Assembly (NCBI GenBank): GCA_021772355.1
Contig: JAJFMB010000252.1
Location: 1 to 7,777, forward strand
DNA length: 7,777 nt
Direction of reading: 5' to 3'
From: Chlamydiota bacterium
Lineage (GTDB): Bacteria > Chlamydiota > Chlamydiia > Chlamydiales > JAJFMB01
Shown: piece after piece, positions 5,964-7,777 of the stretch
Layout: every line of letters begins with the position of its first letter
Numbering within the stretch: position 1 is the stretch's first letter
The notes under the pieces: generated by a model
The model's database searches: none
What the model was told of the DNA's origin: nothing
What the model saw: the letters and a program-made list of their open reading frames with translations, nothing else
Translations under genes and position numbers: made by a program

Positions 5964-6292
5964 GAATCCTCTTCCCTCTCTTCACCAACACGTCTGATAC
6001 GGCCTAGAAGTTCACCGGGTTCTCTCTCATCTTTAAATTCGTGTTTGAGTTGTCCAAGTAGTTCGTTGACGTAATGACTTTTGGATTGGGCGGGATGCTC
6101 GTTGGAGTCGAAAAGCTTAAAAGTTCCTTTGAGCTTGATTCGTTCTGCATCGTGTCGTGAAATCCATTTATGAATGTTCTCGCTTACTTCGTTAAGCGCT
6201 GATGGAGTGATCTTTGCGTCGATCTCGGCCATTCTTCGCTCTAATTTTTTTCGAGTTCTGCGCACATGAGCGCTTTCTTTCGCTTTTTTCAT
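5960..6292 (-). CDS. Small basic hypothetical protein
   Basis: I do not recognise this 110-residue protein. The N-terminus is extremely basic, with about ten Lys/Arg in the first 20 residues (segment HVRRTRKKLERRMAEIDAKI), and is predicted by eye to form a long charged helix. The middle holds hydrophobic patches (ALNEVSENIHKWI, FKLFD, YVNELLGQL). The C-terminus is mixed and ends acidic (GEEREEDS). There is no signal peptide or membrane segment, so it is probably cytoplasmic. The basic helix could bind nucleic acid or another polyanion, but that is a guess. It looks like a real gene: an AGAGG ribosome site (6301-6305) is 8 nt before the ATG, the frame fills the gap between neighbours exactly, and its stop interlocks with the Nif3 stop. 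It is divergent from tyrS, with 127 bp between the starts. Confidence 0.78.
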   Translation of the reverse strand: MKKAKESAHVRRTRKKLERRMAEIDAKITPSALNEVSENIHKWISRHDAERIKLKGTFKLFDSNEHPAQSKSHYVNELLGQLKHEFKDEREPGELLGRIRRVGEEREEDS

Positions 6293-6365
6293 CTAGAATA
6301 CCTCTATTTTCATTAACCTGAATGTAACATAATAATAATTTTTTGCAATTACTTGATCCCACTCG

Positions 6366-6395
6366 TTGACAGAAAATCCTACAAACCAGGACAAT
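6366..6395 (+). promoter_or_regulatory. Sigma70-type promoter of tyrS
   Basis: A perfect TTGACA (6366-6371) is followed after 18 bp by GACAAT (6390-6395, 4 of 6 matches). Transcription would begin near 6401, giving a leader of about 19 nt with the AGGGG ribosome site (6410-6414). So short a leader leaves no room for a T-box, the usual control of tyrS in Firmicutes. Confidence 0.5.
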
Positions 6396-6419
6396 GCATG
6401 CAAAAATCTAGGGGTTTTC

Positions 6420-7694
6420 ATGAAAAATGTGATCGAAGTGTTGGAAGAGCGCGGCTTTATCGATGCCATGACAAGTGAAGAGTTAAAAAAGAGTGCAAAC
6501 CAACAACTTAAAGTATACTGCGGCTTTGATCCTACAAGTGAAAGCCTACATTTGGGCAACATGGTAGCCATTATGGGATTGGCGTGGTTTCAACGATTCG
6601 GGCACACTCCCGTTGCTATTGTAGGTGGTGCAACCGGTATGATTGGGGACCCTTCAGGCAAGGCGACCGAGCGCAATCTTCTCGACCAAGAAGCCATAGA
6701 GAGAAATCTGGAAGGGATTCGTCATAATTTAAAGCAGGTCCTGGATTTTGAATCCGTCGAGAATAAACCTGTCGTATTAAATAACTATGAATGGTTCAGT
6801 AATTTTTCATTTGTAGACTTTTTGCGCGACGTTGGGAAATATTTTCGCGTAGGTCCTATGTTGGGGAAAGAAAGTGTCCGCGCGCGCTTAAATTCTGAAG
6901 AGGGAATGAGCTTTACCGAATTTAGCTATCAGCTTTTGCAAGGCTATGACTTTCTTTATCTTTTCGATAAGTACGGAGTGACAGTAGAAATTGGCGGAAG
7001 CGATCAATGGGGAAATATAACTGCCGGAACAGATTTGGTTCGCAAAGTGCGTGGTGAGTCTGTTTATGGATTAACTTTCCCTTTGTTAACGCGAAGCGAC
7101 GGAAAAAAATTCGGTAAAACAGAAAAAGGAGCTATTTGGCTTTCTGCAAAAATGCTTTCTCCTTATGAATTTTATCAGCATTTATTTCGGGTAACCGATG
7201 AAGATGTGATCAAGTTAATGCGTCTGGTTACTTTTATGGAAATGGACGAAATTCGCCGCTATGAAGAGATGATGACTAAATCAGATTACGTACCAAATAC
7301 CGCTCAGAAGCGATTGGCGGAGGAAGTAACGCGTATCGTTCATGGTGAAGAGGGTGTTAAAAGTGCCGAACGTGTAACTGCAGGAGTGGCTCCGGGATCC
7401 GAGACCGAACTAAACGCTGAATTATTAGAACAAATTGCATCTGAGATGCCGAGCGAAGATTTTAGAAAAGAAATGCTTTTGGATAAAAAATTAATCGATG
7501 TTCTTGTTGAAGCCGGATTACAAAAAAGCAAAGGTGATGCAAGACGTCTTATCCGTAACGGCGGCGCCTATTTGAATAATGAAAAAGTAAACGACGAAGA
7601 GTACTCTCTTGCCGATCATGATATTATTGAAGGGAGATTAATGCTGCTAGCTGTAGGGAAAAAGAACAAGCTTCTTTTGAGAATCAAAGAGTAA
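6420..7694 (+). CDS. tyrS: Tyrosyl-tRNA synthetase
   Basis: TyrRS is a cytoplasmic class I synthetase, acting as a dimer, that charges tRNA-Tyr with tyrosine. The 424-residue protein has the full bacterial layout. The tyrosine pocket includes YCGFDPT (33-39), and the class I HIGH motif reads HLGN (44-47). GGATGMIGDPSG follows, then YQLLQGYD with Tyr170 and Gln174, GGSDQWGN, and the KMSKS-type loop KFGKT (230-234, identical numbering to Bacillus TyrRS). The C-terminal S4 RNA-binding domain is seen in LQKSKGDARRLIRNGGAYLNNEKV. The ATG at 6420 is chosen because AGGGG lies 5 nt upstream and the next residues (MKNVIEVLEERGFI) match the usual TyrRS start. An in-frame TTG at 6366 is part of the promoter -35. 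It is read alone, away from the divergent unknown gene. No clear terminator follows in the remaining 83 bp. Confidence 0.97.
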   Translation: MKNVIEVLEERGFIDAMTSEELKKSANQQLKVYCGFDPTSESLHLGNMVAIMGLAWFQRFGHTPVAIVGGATGMIGDPSGKATERNLLDQEAIERNLEGIRHNLKQVLDFESVENKPVVLNNYEWFSNFSFVDFLRDVGKYFRVGPMLGKESVRARLNSEEGMSFTEFSYQLLQGYDFLYLFDKYGVTVEIGGSDQWGNITAGTDLVRKVRGESVYGLTFPLLTRSDGKKFGKTEKGAIWLSAKMLSPYEFYQHLFRVTDEDVIKLMRLVTFMEMDEIRRYEEMMTKSDYVPNTAQKRLAEEVTRIVHGEEGVKSAERVTAGVAPGSETELNAELLEQIASEMPSEDFRKEMLLDKKLIDVLVEAGLQKSKGDARRLIRNGGAYLNNEKVNDEEYSLADHDIIEGRLMLLAVGKKNKLLLRIKE

Positions 7695-7777
7695 TTTCCT
7701 CTTATTTAAAACTTTTTGAAAAATATTCTTGAACCGAAATGTGGAATGACTATGATGATGGCTAGCAATATTTTACT

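Noticed and set aside
6293..6419. T-box or other riboswitch ahead of tyrS
   Set aside because: The spacer is too short, has a perfect -35 close to the start, and shows no specifier stem, T-box sequence or terminator hairpin.
6293..6571. 92-residue minus-strand open frame next to the unknown gene
   Set aside because: Mostly antisense to the tyrS N-terminus, and its end falls in the promoter spacer. No ribosome site or family pattern.
7340..7531. 63-residue minus-strand open frame
   Set aside because: Antisense shadow in the tyrS C-terminal region.
7687..7703. Possible terminator after tyrS (AAGAG / CTCTT with 7-nt loop)
   Set aside because: Only a 5-bp AT-rich stem that overlaps the tyrS stop, with no T-run after it.
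7752..7777. Possible start of a next gene (three ATG codons in a row, then an open frame to the edge)
   Set aside because: Only eight codons are visible, the upstream ribosome site is weak, and the product cannot be recognised.

Overview
The window looks like ordinary chromosomal housekeeping DNA from a member of the Chlamydiota, most likely an environmental 'Chlamydia-like' lineage (Parachlamydia/Waddlia/Simkania type) rather than the pathogenic genus Chlamydia. This is inferred from the GroES sequence, which shares long stretches with chlamydial GroES (the AKKKQ segment, the GKKD turn, and IVLIDKYSGQE). It is also inferred from the order pepF-groES-groEL, which I recall from Chlamydia trachomatis. 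No database search was possible, so the exact lineage is not settled. Base composition is moderate and looks even by eye, and I see no sign of horizontal transfer, mobile elements, tRNAs, rRNAs or CRISPR.

Region 1-1700 (minus strand) is the groESL heat-shock operon. The first 399 codons of groEL run off the left edge of the window, groES lies 22 bp upstream of it, and a HrcA-type CIRCE operator overlaps a sigma70-type promoter in front of groES. The groES leader can also be drawn as two competing hairpins, one of which would cover the ribosome binding site. Region 1696-3543 (minus) is pepF, an M3 oligoendopeptidase F whose stop codon lies one base from the CIRCE. Chaperone and peptidase are thus neighbours on one strand, but groESL has its own regulated promoter.

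Region 3544-5963 holds two divergent and convergent pairs. A stand-alone HPr gene (ptsH-like, plus) converges with a gene for a bifunctional nuclease-domain protein (DUF151 family, minus). Just upstream on the minus strand is rpiA (ribose-5-phosphate isomerase A). Divergent from rpiA is a Nif3/YbgI-family metal-binding protein (plus). Region 5960-6292 (minus) is an unrecognised, very basic 110-residue protein convergent with the Nif3 gene. Region 6293-7694 is tyrS (tyrosyl-tRNA synthetase, plus), read from its own promoter. The last 83 bases hold nothing I can assign.

The gene content covers protein folding (GroES/GroEL), peptide turnover (PepF), sugar-phosphate metabolism (RpiA), PTS-type regulation (HPr) and translation (TyrRS). 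These genes do not form one pathway, and I do not see a novel multi-gene system. The items most worth a second look are the possible RNA switch in the groES leader, the CIRCE abutting the pepF stop, the two convergent gene pairs that each end on a shared TTAA, and the unknown basic protein.
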